Notes under the pieces: generated by a model
The model's database searches: none
What the model was told of the DNA's origin: nothing
Seen by the model: only the letters and a program-made list of their open reading frames with translations
NCBI GenBank assembly: GCA_023896275.1
Contig: MLDA01000003.1
Location: 62,001 to 126,000, forward strand
Source: Kocuria rosea subsp. polaris
GTDB lineage: Bacteria > Actinomycetota > Actinomycetes > Actinomycetales > Micrococcaceae
Length of the DNA stretch: 64,000 nucleotides
Reading direction: 5' to 3'
Shown here: positions 53,342-62,951 of the stretch, one piece after another
Layout: each line of letters starts with the position of its first letter
Position numbering within the stretch: the first letter of the stretch is position 1
Made by a program: the position numbers and the translations under genes

Positions 53342-54613
53342 ATGCGCGTTCCCGACTCTCAGCCCTTCGTCCCAGTGATCCTCGGCGGCGACATCGGCAC
53401 CTATTCCCTTGCCCGCGAGTTCCACGAGGCCTACGGTGCCGTGAGCGTCGCTGTGCCCGCCGGCGGGAACGGCGTGATCGAGCACTCCGTTGCCGTCGAC
53501 GTCCGGCCGGCCGGGACCATGGAGGAGGACGACGTCGTCGCGCACCTCCAGGAGCTGGCCCGCGAACTGGGTGCGGGCCGCGCCCGCCCGCTGCTGCTCT
53601 TCGGGTCGCTCGACCTGCACGTCACGATGATCACGCGGAACCGCGCCGAGCTGGAGCCGGCCTACACGATCCCGTACGTCTCGCTCGAGATGATCGAGAT
53701 GGCCGCGCTCAAGGAGAACTTCTACGAGCTGTGCGTCGAGCTCGGCATTCCGCACCCGCTCACGCACGTCTACACGCCCGGCTCACGTCGCATCCCGGAG
53801 GACCTGCCGTTCCCGCTGATCGGCAAGCCGTCGGATTCCTCCGGCTGGGTGGCGGCCAAGTTCGCCGGCAAGAAGAAGGTGCACACCATCGCGGACCGTG
53901 CCGAGCTCGAGGACCTGCTCGGCCGCATCGATTCCAGCGGATACGCAGGCCGGTTCATCCTGCAGGAGCTGATCCCCGGGGGCGATTCCAATATGCGCCT
54001 GGCCACGTTCTACGCCGACGCCGAGGGCAACGCCCGCTACGCCGCCTACGGCGAGGTGCTCGTGGAGGAGCACGCGCCAATCGTGCTCGGGAATTCGGCC
54101 GCGATCGTCACCGGCGTCCCGGACGCCGCCGCCGAAACGTTCATCGAGCAGGGCGCGACGCTTCTCGAGCGGCTGGGCTGGCGCGGTTTCGCGATGTTCG
54201 ACGGCAAGCTCGACCCGCGCGACGGCGTCGTGAAGTTCTTCGAGCTGAACCCGCGGCTCGGCCGCAACCACTACTACCTGACGGCGGCCGCCTACGCCGA
54301 CGACTGGGCCTGGGCGAACCCGGCCCGCGTCTACGTCCGCGACTACCTCGGCCCGGCCTACGAGGACTCCGTGCCGCCGGAGGGCCTCGCCGTCTCGGAC
54401 TCCGAACTGCTCTACACGGTGCTCCCGAAGGCCCTGCTGCGCCGGCACCTCGTGGGGGCCGTGGGCGAGCGCGCCGCGGACCTGCTCGCCACCCGGACGA
54501 CGACGAATCCGCTCGCCTACCGCGCCGAGCGGCACCCGCGCCGCTGGTTCTATGTGGGGGCCGCGCTGCTGAACCAGTTCCGCAAGTTCAAGCAGTATCC
54601 GCCCCGCCGCTGA
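53342..54613 (+). CDS. ATP-grasp carboxylate-amine ligase, D-aspartate-ligase-like
   Basis: The 423-residue protein has an ATP-grasp fold. A preATP domain begins FVPVILGGDIGTYSLAREFH. KENFYELCVELGIPHPLTHV marks the link (about 120). PFPLIGKPSDSSGW and FILQELIPGGDSNMR come from the ATP domain, and FFELNPRLGRNHYY carries the metal-binding Glu/Asn. The N-terminus and order resemble bacterial D-aspartate ligases that build peptidoglycan side chains. Substrate assignment is inference; a wall cross-bridge role is plausible because Micrococcaceae often carry Asp or Glu in the bridge. Confidence 0.75.
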   Translation: MRVPDSQPFVPVILGGDIGTYSLAREFHEAYGAVSVAVPAGGNGVIEHSVAVDVRPAGTMEEDDVVAHLQELARELGAGRARPLLLFGSLDLHVTMITRNRAELEPAYTIPYVSLEMIEMAALKENFYELCVELGIPHPLTHVYTPGSRRIPEDLPFPLIGKPSDSSGWVAAKFAGKKKVHTIADRAELEDLLGRIDSSGYAGRFILQELIPGGDSNMRLATFYADAEGNARYAAYGEVLVEEHAPIVLGNSAAIVTGVPDAAAETFIEQGATLLERLGWRGFAMFDGKLDPRDGVVKFFELNPRLGRNHYYLTAAAYADDWAWANPARVYVRDYLGPAYEDSVPPEGLAVSDSELLYTVLPKALLRRHLVGAVGERAADLLATRTTTNPLAYRAERHPRRWFYVGAALLNQFRKFKQYPPRR

Positions 54614-54693
54614 CGGCCGGGGGCTATTGGTTGGGCGCGGGATCTGGCAAGCTGGCGGTAAGGAAGACCCGCAACGCGAAGGAGCACGCAGGG

Positions 54694-55539
54694 ATGAGCG
54701 ACGACGTCCTCGACGCCGCGACCGACTACGAAACGATCCTCGTCACGCGGTACGGCCCCGCGCTGGTGGTCACCGTCAACCGGCCGCGCGCGCTCAATGC
54801 GCTGGCCCAGCAGGTCGTGGCCGAACTCCTCGATCTGACCGGGCGGCTCGCCGAGGCCCTGCCCAGCGCTGACACGCCCGCGGCCGGCGAGTGGGTCTGC
54901 CGCGGTGTCATCATCACGGGCACCGGAGAGAAGGCCTTCGTTGCCGGTGCCGACATCCGCGAGATGTCCGGCATGACGCCGGAGCAGGCCGAGGCCTATG
55001 CCCGTGACATGCACCGGGTGACCCTGAACCTCGAGGCACTGCCCGTGCCCGTGATCGCTGCGGTCAATGGCTTCGCGCTAGGCGGCGGTTGCGAGCTCGC
55101 GTTGGCGTGCGACTTCATCTACGCGAGCGAGAACGCTCTCTTCGGTCAGCCGGAGGTCTCCCTCGGCCTCGTGCCGGGGTTCGGCGGCTCCGTCCGCCTG
55201 CAGCAGCGCGTGGGTGCGGGCGCGGCGCGCGAGCTCATCATGACGGGGCGCCGCATCACGGCCGCAGAGGCCCATCGGATCGGCCTCGTCAACCAGGTCT
55301 TCGCGGACCACGCTTCGCTGCTGGACGCTGCCCGGGACACCGTCGACACCATCGCCGCACAGGCGCCGACGGCGGTGGCCAGTGCCAAGGCGACCATGAA
55401 CGCCGTCGCCCATCGTCCTGTCGGCGACGGGCTCGACATCGAGGCGTCCGCGTTCCGCGCCGCGTTCACCACCGAAGATTCACGCGTCGGACGCGACGCG
55501 TTTCTGGCCAAAGAAACCGCATCGTTCCCAGGGAGGTAG
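54694..55539 (+). CDS. Enoyl-CoA hydratase/isomerase family protein
   Basis: The 281-residue crotonase-fold protein has the oxyanion loops AFVAGADIREMSG near residue 87 and FALGGGCELALACDF near 128, the first catalytic-Glu position in FGQPEVSLGLVPGFGG near 152, and a second in AARELIMTG near 178. Both Glu residues of enoyl-CoA hydratase are kept, so hydration of trans-2-enoyl-CoA is likely. An insert near residues 40-65 is slightly longer than usual. AAGGAG site 10 bp before the ATG; the much longer frame upstream is a shadow. Confidence 0.9.
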   Translation: MSDDVLDAATDYETILVTRYGPALVVTVNRPRALNALAQQVVAELLDLTGRLAEALPSADTPAAGEWVCRGVIITGTGEKAFVAGADIREMSGMTPEQAEAYARDMHRVTLNLEALPVPVIAAVNGFALGGGCELALACDFIYASENALFGQPEVSLGLVPGFGGSVRLQQRVGAGAARELIMTGRRITAAEAHRIGLVNQVFADHASLLDAARDTVDTIAAQAPTAVASAKATMNAVAHRPVGDGLDIEASAFRAAFTTEDSRVGRDAFLAKETASFPGR

Positions 55540-55541
55540 TC

Positions 55542-56375
55542 ATGTCATCGGCCGCGCAGAATATTTCCGATATCGCATATACGCTCGACCACTACGGCGA
55601 TCTACCAAGCCAATTCGTCGAGGTCATCCTGCCGGAGGGGCACGCCCGGGGTGTGGTCATCGTGATCCATGGTGGATACTGGCGGGCGAAATACGACGCC
55701 GAATTGGGCCTCCCGCTCGCCGCAGACCTGGCCCGGCGCGGCTGGGCGGCCGTTAACCTGGAGTACCGGCGCACCGAATCCGAGGACCCGGAGGACGCTG
55801 GCGGATGGCCGGCAACCTTCGAGGACGTCGCCGCCGGCATCGACCACGCCCGGAAGATACTGCCCGAGGCATACTTCGATCTTCCAGTCTTCGCGCTGGG
55901 CCATTCGGCCGGCGGCCACCTCGCCGCGTGGGCCGCGAGCCGCACAGACTTCGCACCCGGCACGGTAGGCGCCGACCCGGTCGTCGCCCTCGACGGCGTA
56001 CTCAGCCAGGCCGGCGTGCTTGACCTGCACCAGGCCCACGAGCTCGGCCTGAGCAACGGCGCGGCGCAGCTCCTCATGGGCTCGACCCCCGAGGAGGACC
56101 CCGATGCGTGGAAGCACGCCGACCCCACACGGCTCGTCCCAGCGCCCGTGGACGTCGTCGTGCTGCACCCCGAGGCGGACGAGTCGGTACCGGCGTCGAT
56201 CGCCCACTCCTACTGTGAGGCGGCCGCCGCCGCCGGGGGCGACCCGCGCTTCCGCGCGATCCCGGGCGACCACCTCTCCGTGGTCGATGTCGAGAGCCGG
56301 GCGTGGCAGATGTGCCTGAAGGAGTTGGATCGCCTCGAGGAGGCGCACGCTTCCAAGCCGCGCGCTGAGGGCTGA
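55542..56375 (+). CDS. Alpha/beta hydrolase, kynurenine-formamidase-like
   Basis: The 277-residue enzyme has the HGGYW oxyanion motif near residue 42, the nucleophile elbow GHSAGGHLAAW near 123, an acid in HPEADESVP near 210, and His in PGDHLSVV near 245. The HGGxW motif is that of kynurenine formamidase and the BD-FAE group, but no kynurenine genes are nearby, so the substrate is open. GGGAGG site 7 bp before the ATG; 2 bp after the crotonase gene, co-transcribed. Confidence 0.82.
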   Translation: MSSAAQNISDIAYTLDHYGDLPSQFVEVILPEGHARGVVIVIHGGYWRAKYDAELGLPLAADLARRGWAAVNLEYRRTESEDPEDAGGWPATFEDVAAGIDHARKILPEAYFDLPVFALGHSAGGHLAAWAASRTDFAPGTVGADPVVALDGVLSQAGVLDLHQAHELGLSNGAAQLLMGSTPEEDPDAWKHADPTRLVPAPVDVVVLHPEADESVPASIAHSYCEAAAAAGGDPRFRAIPGDHLSVVDVESRAWQMCLKELDRLEEAHASKPRAEG

Positions 56376-56450
56376 ATATTGGGTGAACTCGCTGACGGCG
56401 ACGCTACGAGCCGGTAATGTTGGGTCGCAGACTAGCGAGGGGTTGAAACG

Positions 56451-57362
56451 TTGCTGACAGTCATGGGCGAGGGCCTCGTCGACGTGCTATCCGGCGGCAT
56501 CAGCGCGCCCAAAACTTACGTGGGCGGTAGCCCGCTGAACGTGTCGGTTGCGTTGGCGCGGCTCGGCCACCCGGTGACGTTCGTCGGTCGGTACGGCGAC
56601 GACGGTCCCGGAACCATGATCCGCGACTACCTGCAGGCGAACTCGGTGCGCGAGGCGCTGGGCCCGGATGGGATGCCGACGAGCACGGCACGCGGGACGC
56701 TGGATCCGGCCGGGACCGCGACGTACGACTTCGACTTCGCCTGGCAGCTGCCGGAGCTGAGCGAGTTCGAGTCCGCGCTGAAGGACGCGCAGCTTGTGCA
56801 CACCGGGTCGATCGCGTGTGTCGTCGAACCGGGAGCGTCGACGGTGCTGCGCGCCGTCGAGACCGCCCGTCCGCATGCGACGATCACCTACGATCCCAAC
56901 ATCCGCCCGACGTTCGTGCGGAATCACGCCGAGGCCGTGGCCCAAGCGGAGCGGTTCGTGAAGCTCTCCGACGTCGTCCGGACATCTGACGACGATCTCG
57001 ACTGGCTCTACCCGCGCCGCAGCATCGCCGACTCGGCCCGCGCCTGGCGGAGCATGGGCCCGGCACTCGTCGCGGTCACGCATGGCTCGCGCGGGGCGTC
57101 CGGGTTCGTCGAGAACGGCGAGGTCACGGTGCCGAACCGCACCGTGGAGGTCGCCGACAGCGTCGGCTCGGGTGACACGTTCATGGCGGCCCTGATCTCC
57201 GGGATCGTCGACCGCGAGCTCATCGGATCGGCGCAGCGTGAACACCTGCGCGCCTTGCCCGCCGACCAGTTGCGCCAGATTCTCGATTTCGCGATCCGCG
57301 CCGCGGCCGTGACCGTCTCCCGCGCCGGTGCCAACCCGCCGTACCGCAGCGAGGTCCAGTAG
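56451..57362 (+). CDS. PfkB-family carbohydrate kinase (fructokinase-like)
   Basis: The 303-residue ribokinase-fold enzyme has the N-terminal GGSPLNVSVALARLGHPVTF segment (near 24), DPNIRPTFV near 149, and the catalytic signature VADSVGSGDTFMAAL near 236 with the base Asp. It fits fructokinases (EC 2.7.1.4-like); sugar choice is not proven. TTG start chosen for GCGAGGGG at 56435-56442; an ATG five codons later is the alternative. Confidence 0.87.
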   Translation: MLTVMGEGLVDVLSGGISAPKTYVGGSPLNVSVALARLGHPVTFVGRYGDDGPGTMIRDYLQANSVREALGPDGMPTSTARGTLDPAGTATYDFDFAWQLPELSEFESALKDAQLVHTGSIACVVEPGASTVLRAVETARPHATITYDPNIRPTFVRNHAEAVAQAERFVKLSDVVRTSDDDLDWLYPRRSIADSARAWRSMGPALVAVTHGSRGASGFVENGEVTVPNRTVEVADSVGSGDTFMAALISGIVDRELIGSAQREHLRALPADQLRQILDFAIRAAAVTVSRAGANPPYRSEVQ

Positions 57363-57378
57363 TGATCAGCGGGCGCGC

Positions 57379-58248
57379 ATGAGCGCCATCAAGCTCATCG
57401 CCAGCGACATCGACGGAACGATCCTGCACCCCGACGGCCGGATCACGGAACGCACGGTCGCCGCGTTCCAGGCTGCACGCGCTGCGGGGCTGGAAATCGT
57501 GTTCGTGACCGGCCGCCCGTTCCGCTGGCTGACGCCGATTCAGGAGGCGTTCGGCAAGCTCGGCACGGTCATCTGCTCCAACGGGGCGCTCGTCTACGAT
57601 CTGGAAACAGACCGCATCTTGGAGTCCCGGACGCTGACCGGGGCCACGGTCGCTGAGGTCCGCCGTCGTATCCTGCGCCTCGAATCCGACGCGCGCTTCG
57701 CCGCTGAGACCCCGCTCGGCCTCTACCTCGAACCCGGCTTTGTGGAGCCGGAGGAGTCCGACCTGCTGGAGGGCGTCGAGCCCGATGAGCTGCCGATGGA
57801 CCGGCTTGAGGTGGAGGGCACGGTCAAGCTGCTCGCCAAGCTCAGCACGACGACGTCCGAGGCCTTCCGCAAGGCCGTCTACCCGCAAGTCTCCGACCTC
57901 GTCGCGGTCACGCACTCGGCACCCGGGGTCGCCCTCCTGGAGATGTCGCGCCCGGATGTGAACAAGGCCGTCGCCCTGGAACGCTTCGCCGTCCAGCTCG
58001 GCCTGAGGCGGGAGCACGTCGCCGCGTTCGGAGATATGCCCAACGACCTCGAGATGCTCTCGTGGGCGGGGTTTGGCTGCGCGATGGGTTCCGGGCACAA
58101 ACTCGCCAAGAAGGCCGCCGCGGCCGTCACCGGCACGCTGGACGACGACGGCGTCGCGCAGATGATCGAGCGAATCCTCGACGGCGCGGTGCCGGGTGAA
58201 CGACGCGAAGACGACGAAGGCTTTGGCCGGAAAGCGCAGGCGCCATGA
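57379..58248 (+). CDS. HAD-superfamily Cof-type phosphatase
   Basis: The 289-residue protein is a HAD IIB (Cof) hydrolase with motif I ASDIDGTILHPDG near residue 8, motif II VFVTGRPFRW near 43, the cap lysine in VNKAVALERF near 193, and motif IV FGDMPNDLEML near 217. It likely dephosphorylates sugar phosphates or similar. ATG 57379 places motif I at the N-terminus. The stop overlaps the GDPD start (ATGA). Confidence 0.9.
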   Translation: MSAIKLIASDIDGTILHPDGRITERTVAAFQAARAAGLEIVFVTGRPFRWLTPIQEAFGKLGTVICSNGALVYDLETDRILESRTLTGATVAEVRRRILRLESDARFAAETPLGLYLEPGFVEPEESDLLEGVEPDELPMDRLEVEGTVKLLAKLSTTTSEAFRKAVYPQVSDLVAVTHSAPGVALLEMSRPDVNKAVALERFAVQLGLRREHVAAFGDMPNDLEMLSWAGFGCAMGSGHKLAKKAAAAVTGTLDDDGVAQMIERILDGAVPGERREDDEGFGRKAQAP

Positions 58249-59033
58249 ACCGCAAGACCACGACGGCGTACGCGCACCGCGGCTACGCACCCGACGGTAC
58301 CGAGAACACCCTGGCCGCGTTCCGCGCCGCCGTCGAACGCGGATTCACGCACCTGGAAACGGACGTGCGCACGAGTGCCGACGGAGTGCCGATGGTGTTT
58401 CACGACGAACACGTCGACCGCGTCACCGAGGGCTTCGGTCGCGTGAGCGAGCTGACGTCCGGCGAGCTGGCACGGCTGCGCGTCGCGAAGCGGGAACCGA
58501 TCCCGACGTTCGAGCAACTGCTCGTGGAATTCCCCGACGCGCACATCAACGTGGACCTCAAGGACGACGCGTCCGTGCCGCTCATGGCCGAACTGATTGC
58601 GCGGCACGGGGCGTCCGATCGCGTGGTGGTTGCCTCGTTCTCCGACGTCCGGCGACGCCGGTTCACGGAATACCTGGCCGAGCACGGCCTGCCGCCGGTC
58701 CGAGTGACGGCGGGCGCCAAGCTGATCGGGGCGTTCACGCTGCTCGGGCTCATGAGCCGCGGCGCGTTCCAGCCGTGGCGGGTGCTGAAGCCGATCCTGA
58801 AAAACGTCGTCGCTCTGCAGGTGCCCGTCAAGCAGGGGCCGATCCCGGTCGCGACGAGAGCTTTTGTCGAGCGCGCCCACGAGGTCGGGCTCGAGGTGCA
58901 CGTGTGGGTCGTGAACGACGTCGAGACCATGCGAACCATGCTCGATGTGGGCGTCGACGCCATCATGACGGACGAGGCGGACACGCTCATCGAAGTTTTC
59001 ACCGAGCGCGGGACCTGGCCCCCGGCCCGATAG
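58245..59033 (+). CDS. Glycerophosphodiester phosphodiesterase family protein
   Basis: The 262-residue TIM-barrel enzyme has AHRGYAPDGTENTLAAF near residue 10, ETDVRTSADGVPMVFHDEHV near 37, and a metal Glu/Asp in INVDLKDD near 100. GDPDs hydrolyse glycerophosphodiesters to glycerol-3-phosphate and an alcohol. No signal peptide, so cytoplasmic. It is translationally coupled to the HAD gene. Confidence 0.9.
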   Translation: MNRKTTTAYAHRGYAPDGTENTLAAFRAAVERGFTHLETDVRTSADGVPMVFHDEHVDRVTEGFGRVSELTSGELARLRVAKREPIPTFEQLLVEFPDAHINVDLKDDASVPLMAELIARHGASDRVVVASFSDVRRRRFTEYLAEHGLPPVRVTAGAKLIGAFTLLGLMSRGAFQPWRVLKPILKNVVALQVPVKQGPIPVATRAFVERAHEVGLEVHVWVVNDVETMRTMLDVGVDAIMTDEADTLIEVFTERGTWPPAR

Positions 59034-59112
59034 CCCCCTGCGGCCCCCCGACGCCGTTCCTAGTGGGGCTGGGGTGCTCTCCGTGCCGGGAGTGACAACG
59101 TAGCGTCGAGGT

Positions 59113-59283
59113 ATGGATGTACTGTCGTCGCTGGTCCTGACCGTGCTGTCCGCAGCGGTCTTCTTCTATGTGCTGTACTTCGTGGTCCGCGCTGCCGTGC
59201 GTGGAGCGCTGCAAGACGTCGAGGAACGCCGCAGCAGGCAGAGCCCACCTCATGAGGAGGGAGCGGGCACCTTGCCCCGGTGA
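59113..59283 (+). CDS. Possible small membrane protein
   Basis: A 56-residue frame (MDVLSSLVLTVLSAAVFFYV...) has one helix at about 4-28 and a charged tail. GAGG sits too close to the ATG for an ideal ribosome site, so the start or the gene itself is uncertain. Confidence 0.4.
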   Translation: MDVLSSLVLTVLSAAVFFYVLYFVVRAAVRGALQDVEERRSRQSPPHEEGAGTLPR

Positions 59284-59320
59284 TGGGCCGTGCCGCTGGA
59301 CGCGGAGCCGACGGGCCGCC

Positions 59321-59872
59321 TCAGCTGCTGCGCTGCTCCTTCTCGCGAATGAGGTCGAGGGCCAGGATCGAACCGATGACCGCCTGCCGCTGCGGGACGG
59401 TGAGTTCGGCGGCGAGGTGCAGGGCGTAGGTTGACTTGCCCAGGAAAGCGTTGCCCATCCCCGACCACTCGCGCGAGACGGTGGCGACGACGCCGTTGCC
59501 GCCGGTGACCTGGAAGTCGAAGCCCCAGATGTTGCCGACAAGGTCCAGCTCTTCGCCCTGCACATCGATCGTGATCCGGGTCTTGAAGAAGGTGATGCGC
59601 TTGACGATGCTCGCGAGCGGGTTCCCTGCGCCGTCGAGGATTTCCAGGCGGTCCCGGCCGAAGGTCATCGTGTCCTTGACCTGAATGACCGGGTTCTGGG
59701 GCCCGTCGAAGACGGTGAGGTGGCGCGCGCCCGCGAACATGCGGCCGAGGGTGCTGCCGCCCGTTTCGACGTGAGCGACCTGCTGCCCCGCTCCGTCCAT
59801 GATCGCGAAGTCGTTCTTCGAGAAATTCTTTGTCTGCTGAAAGACGAGGACGTCATGCGTGAGGATCGACAT
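59321..59872 (-). CDS. LURP-one/scramblase-like protein
   Basis: The 183-residue soluble protein has the beta-barrel repeat pattern of the LURP-one-related/Tubby-C-like family: LVFQQTKNFSKNDFAIMDG, then FGRDRLEILDGAGNPLASI, then FFKTRITIDVQGEELD, and a final helix with LALDLIREKE. Bacterial members have no settled role; some are linked to membranes. Standalone gene. Confidence 0.75.
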   Translation of the reverse strand: MSILTHDVLVFQQTKNFSKNDFAIMDGAGQQVAHVETGGSTLGRMFAGARHLTVFDGPQNPVIQVKDTMTFGRDRLEILDGAGNPLASIVKRITFFKTRITIDVQGEELDLVGNIWGFDFQVTGGNGVVATVSREWSGMGNAFLGKSTYALHLAAELTVPQRQAVIGSILALDLIREKEQRSS

Positions 59873-60077
59873 GTGAGCGATTATGCCACCGGGTGGCTCG
59901 GCACGGCGGTAATCGGGCGGTAAGAACGCTCCGAAGGCCCGGAAGGCGAATGGAAAGGGCGTACAAGTTCAAGCCCAGCGCACCAGGCTAGGTCGCTGAA
60001 CTCACTGAAAAGGCAGAGTAGGTACCGGAGGTGCTGGGTATTCCATATGCCGGCCCTACTGGAGATGAGGATCCGTT

Positions 60078-60338
60078 TTACTGAGTCATTTCGTGCCACG
60101 TCTTACTGAGCTTCCGACGCTGAGCGCTGCGGCCGACGAAAAATACTGCAAAAAGCGCGACGGACAACACCGCAAGCGCGACTGCCCGCCAGGCAAAATC
60201 TTGCGCGTTGGTTACGTCTCCTCGGCTCTCAATCTCTTGAAACAGGATCGAAGTCAGGCCAGCGAGTAGCAGCGCCAAGGCTCCGGTGGCGATGGCAGCA
60301 ATAAGAGATAGTCGCAGCCAGTTTCGCTGTTTGCTCAT
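60078..60338 (-). CDS. Hypothetical two-helix membrane protein
   Basis: The 86-residue product has helices at about 9-32 and 50-69, a short outside loop with acidic residues, and a basic tail. Its codons look less GC-rich than its neighbours. No family recognised. It lies 70 bp after the APH-fold gene on the same strand. Confidence 0.55.
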   Translation of the reverse strand: MSKQRNWLRLSLIAAIATGALALLLAGLTSILFQEIESRGDVTNAQDFAWRAVALAVLSVALFAVFFVGRSAQRRKLSKTWHEMTQ

Positions 60339-60408
60339 TCGATATGAGTCCTCATGATCATGTTTCGACGGTTGTTGGCTGTTTCCGAGTTGCACCGGTG
60401 GATAGCCG

Positions 60409-61410
60409 TTAATCGGTGAAGACCGGCTGGGCGAGCTCGGCGAGGGGCTGCAGCGCGAGTCCGGCGAGCCGCTGCAGATCTGATTCGGAGGCTCCGGTGA
60501 GGACGCGCATCGCCATGGCGTGCTGCTGCAGCTTGCCGGCACGCAGGGCTGGTTCCACATAGGCCCAGAGTTCGTCGACGGTGCCGTAGTCCGTCCACTG
60601 CTCGAGGTAGCTCGTGATGGCGCTGCGAATGCGGGGATCGTTCGGCGTCGTGTCCAGCTCCTCGCACATGACCTTCACAGGCGTGCCGAGGGAACCGAAC
60701 GGGTGGGCCCAGTAGGAGTCGCCGAGGTCCATGAACCGCAACGGCTCGTCGGGCGTCGTCGGGAGGAACGCGTTGCCGCGGTGCAGGTCGTTGTGCTCGA
60801 GCGACAGGGGGATCGGGCCGGCGGCGAGGAACTCGCACATGCCCTTGACCTCACCGAGCTGGCCGTCTAGTTCCTCGGCGTCGCGGGCCGGTAGGTGCAG
60901 GGCGTGCTCGCGCGGCATCGAGGCGTGCAGCATGAGTTGTTCGTCGATGTAGTGCGGCAGCCAGGCGGGGTCGAGGTGCAGCAGTCCGGCGTCGAAAAGG
61001 GTCTCGCCGAAGTCGACGAGGCTGCGCTGGACCGTGGCGAACTCGCGCAGGATGCGTGCCCACAGCTTGTAGTCCGTTGTCGGGAGCGCGCGCAGCGTCT
61101 CGCCGTAGTCGGGGCTGATCATCCACCCGCGCTGCGGCTCGATCGCCAGCGGCATGACGAGTTGGTCCGGTGCGAGGTTGGCGGCCACGGAGGTCACGGA
61201 AACTTCGGCATACTGGCCGGGATTATTGGCCTTGAAGAAGAGCTTGCCGTGGTCGGTGGGGACGGCGATCTGCGTGGAGAAGATGTCGTTCAGCGTCTGC
61301 TGTGGCTCGCCGGCGCGGGTGATTTCGTAGGTCATCAGGACCAGATCAATCCACTGCGAGGCGTCAGCGCGCCACTGCTCGCTCATCCACGCTTCATTCC
61401 AGTCGGCCAC
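60409..61410 (-). CDS. APH-fold phosphotransferase family protein
   Basis: The 333-residue protein has the aminoglycoside-phosphotransferase catalytic loop LEHNDLHRGNAFL near residue 203 (Asp base, Asn) and metal motif FMDLGDSYWAHP near 226. The first half is a weak kinase N-lobe. Such proteins phosphorylate small molecules (choline, homoserine, antibiotics); no drug-resistance call is justified. Not adjacent to a recognised pathway. Confidence 0.78.
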   Translation of the reverse strand: MADWNEAWMSEQWRADASQWIDLVLMTYEITRAGEPQQTLNDIFSTQIAVPTDHGKLFFKANNPGQYAEVSVTSVAANLAPDQLVMPLAIEPQRGWMISPDYGETLRALPTTDYKLWARILREFATVQRSLVDFGETLFDAGLLHLDPAWLPHYIDEQLMLHASMPREHALHLPARDAEELDGQLGEVKGMCEFLAAGPIPLSLEHNDLHRGNAFLPTTPDEPLRFMDLGDSYWAHPFGSLGTPVKVMCEELDTTPNDPRIRSAITSYLEQWTDYGTVDELWAYVEPALRAGKLQQHAMAMRVLTGASESDLQRLAGLALQPLAELAQPVFTD

Positions 61411-61493
61411 GGGTTCATTCTAGGGCCACGACGCGTTTCCGACCCCGCACGCGGTCCCGGCGCGCGGGGCTCCTCACTGGTCCGGGGTGCTCC

Positions 61494-62816
61494 CTAGCCG
61501 AGCTTGCTCGGCTCGGTGGCCTGCTCCTCGTCCTCGTCGATCGGCTCCGTCCCGCGGGCTCGGGCGATGACGGTCATGACGTGGAAGATTGCCAGGGTAG
61601 CGATGGTTCCGATCGCGATGCCGCCGAGCTGCAGGTCGCCGATGGCGAGGGTTAGTTTGCCCATCGCGATCGCGATGATCAGGCCCGCGCCGGCGGTCAT
61701 CAGGTTGATCGGGTTCGCAAAGTTCACCTTGTTCTGCACCCACAGGCGCGCGCCGATGATGCCAATCATGCCGTAGAGGATGATGCCCGCGCCGCCCGTC
61801 ACGCCGGCCGGGATCGTGTTGATGACCGCCCCGACCTTCGGCGAGAACGCCAACAGGATCGCCACGACGCCGGCCACCCAGTACGCGGCCGTCGAGTACA
61901 CGCGCGACGAAGCCATGACGCCGATGTTCTCGGCGTACGTCGTCGTACCGGAGCCGCCGCCCGTGCCGGCGAGGATCGTCGCGGCACCGTCCGCCATGAT
62001 GGCGCGCCCGTAGACGCCGTCCAGGTCGCGGCGGGTCATCAGGCCCACCGTCTTGACGTGGCCGATGTTCTCCGCGATCAGGACGAAGACCACCGGCAGG
62101 AACACCAGCATCACGTCCAGGTGGAAGGTGGGGGCCGTGAACGTCGGCGGCCCGAAGACGTCGGCATCCTCGACGGCCGAGTAGTCGACCTGGCCCTGGG
62201 CGAGCGCGACGACGTAGCCGATCACGATCCCGACGAGGATGGACAGGCGGCCGAGCAGGCCCTTGAACAGCACCGCGGAGATCACGATCGCGCCGACCGT
62301 GGCGAATGTCGTCAGCGGGAACTTCTCCATCGGCTCCCACGTGGTGCCGGCGAGGTTCAGGCCGATCAGGGCCACGATCGTGCCCATGACCACGGGCGGC
62401 ATGAGGCGGTGGATCCAGCCCGTGCCGGCCTTCTGGACGATGAGCCCGACCAGGAACAGGGCCGCGCCCGTGACAACGATGCCGCCGAGCGCGCCACCCA
62501 TCCCGTGGGTGTTCATCGCGGCGCCGACCGGGGCCAGGAACGCGAACGACGATCCGAGGTAGCTCGGAACACGTCCCGCCGTGACGATGAGGAAGAGGAG
62601 GGTGCCGACGCCGGAGAAGAGCAGCGTCGTGGTGGCCGGAAAGCCCGTGATCGCCGGAACCAGGACGGTCGCGCCGAACATCGCCATGACGTGCTGGATG
62701 CCGATGCCGGTGGTCTGCAGCCAGTTCAGGCGTTCGTCGGGGGCGACGACCGAACCGGGGCGGATGGTCTTGCCGTCGCCGTGCAGCGTCCAGCCGAAGC
62801 CGAGGGGGTTGCTCAT
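61494..62816 (-). CDS. uraA: Uracil/xanthine permease (NAT/NCS2 family)
   Basis: The 440-residue protein has about 14 helices of the NAT family. Key spots are GIQHVMAMFGATVLVP near residue 38, FVLIAENIGHVKTVG near 225 with the substrate Glu, and GGSGTTTYAENIGVMASSRV near 280 with the NCS2 signature and second Glu. This close to UraA, so uracil is the likely substrate. ATG 62816 follows AAGGCCACC; the open frame extends without support. Confidence 0.9.
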   Translation of the reverse strand: MSNPLGFGWTLHGDGKTIRPGSVVAPDERLNWLQTTGIGIQHVMAMFGATVLVPAITGFPATTTLLFSGVGTLLFLIVTAGRVPSYLGSSFAFLAPVGAAMNTHGMGGALGGIVVTGAALFLVGLIVQKAGTGWIHRLMPPVVMGTIVALIGLNLAGTTWEPMEKFPLTTFATVGAIVISAVLFKGLLGRLSILVGIVIGYVVALAQGQVDYSAVEDADVFGPPTFTAPTFHLDVMLVFLPVVFVLIAENIGHVKTVGLMTRRDLDGVYGRAIMADGAATILAGTGGGSGTTTYAENIGVMASSRVYSTAAYWVAGVVAILLAFSPKVGAVINTIPAGVTGGAGIILYGMIGIIGARLWVQNKVNFANPINLMTAGAGLIIAIAMGKLTLAIGDLQLGGIAIGTIATLAIFHVMTVIARARGTEPIDEDEEQATEPSKLG

Positions 62817-62951
62817 GGTGGCCTTCCGGGGGTGGTCGGGTGAGGCCGGAGGGTTCGACGCCCAGGAACGCCGGCCTCGTCGGCCACAGAGCATCCTACC
62901 CGGGGGCGCGGACGCCGCGCGGCGAATCGGCGGGGGTACCCCGCACCCGTC

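Noticed and set aside
60409-61410. Aminoglycoside-resistance gene
   Set aside because: Only the generic APH catalytic motifs are present; N-lobe and context do not match known resistance enzymes.
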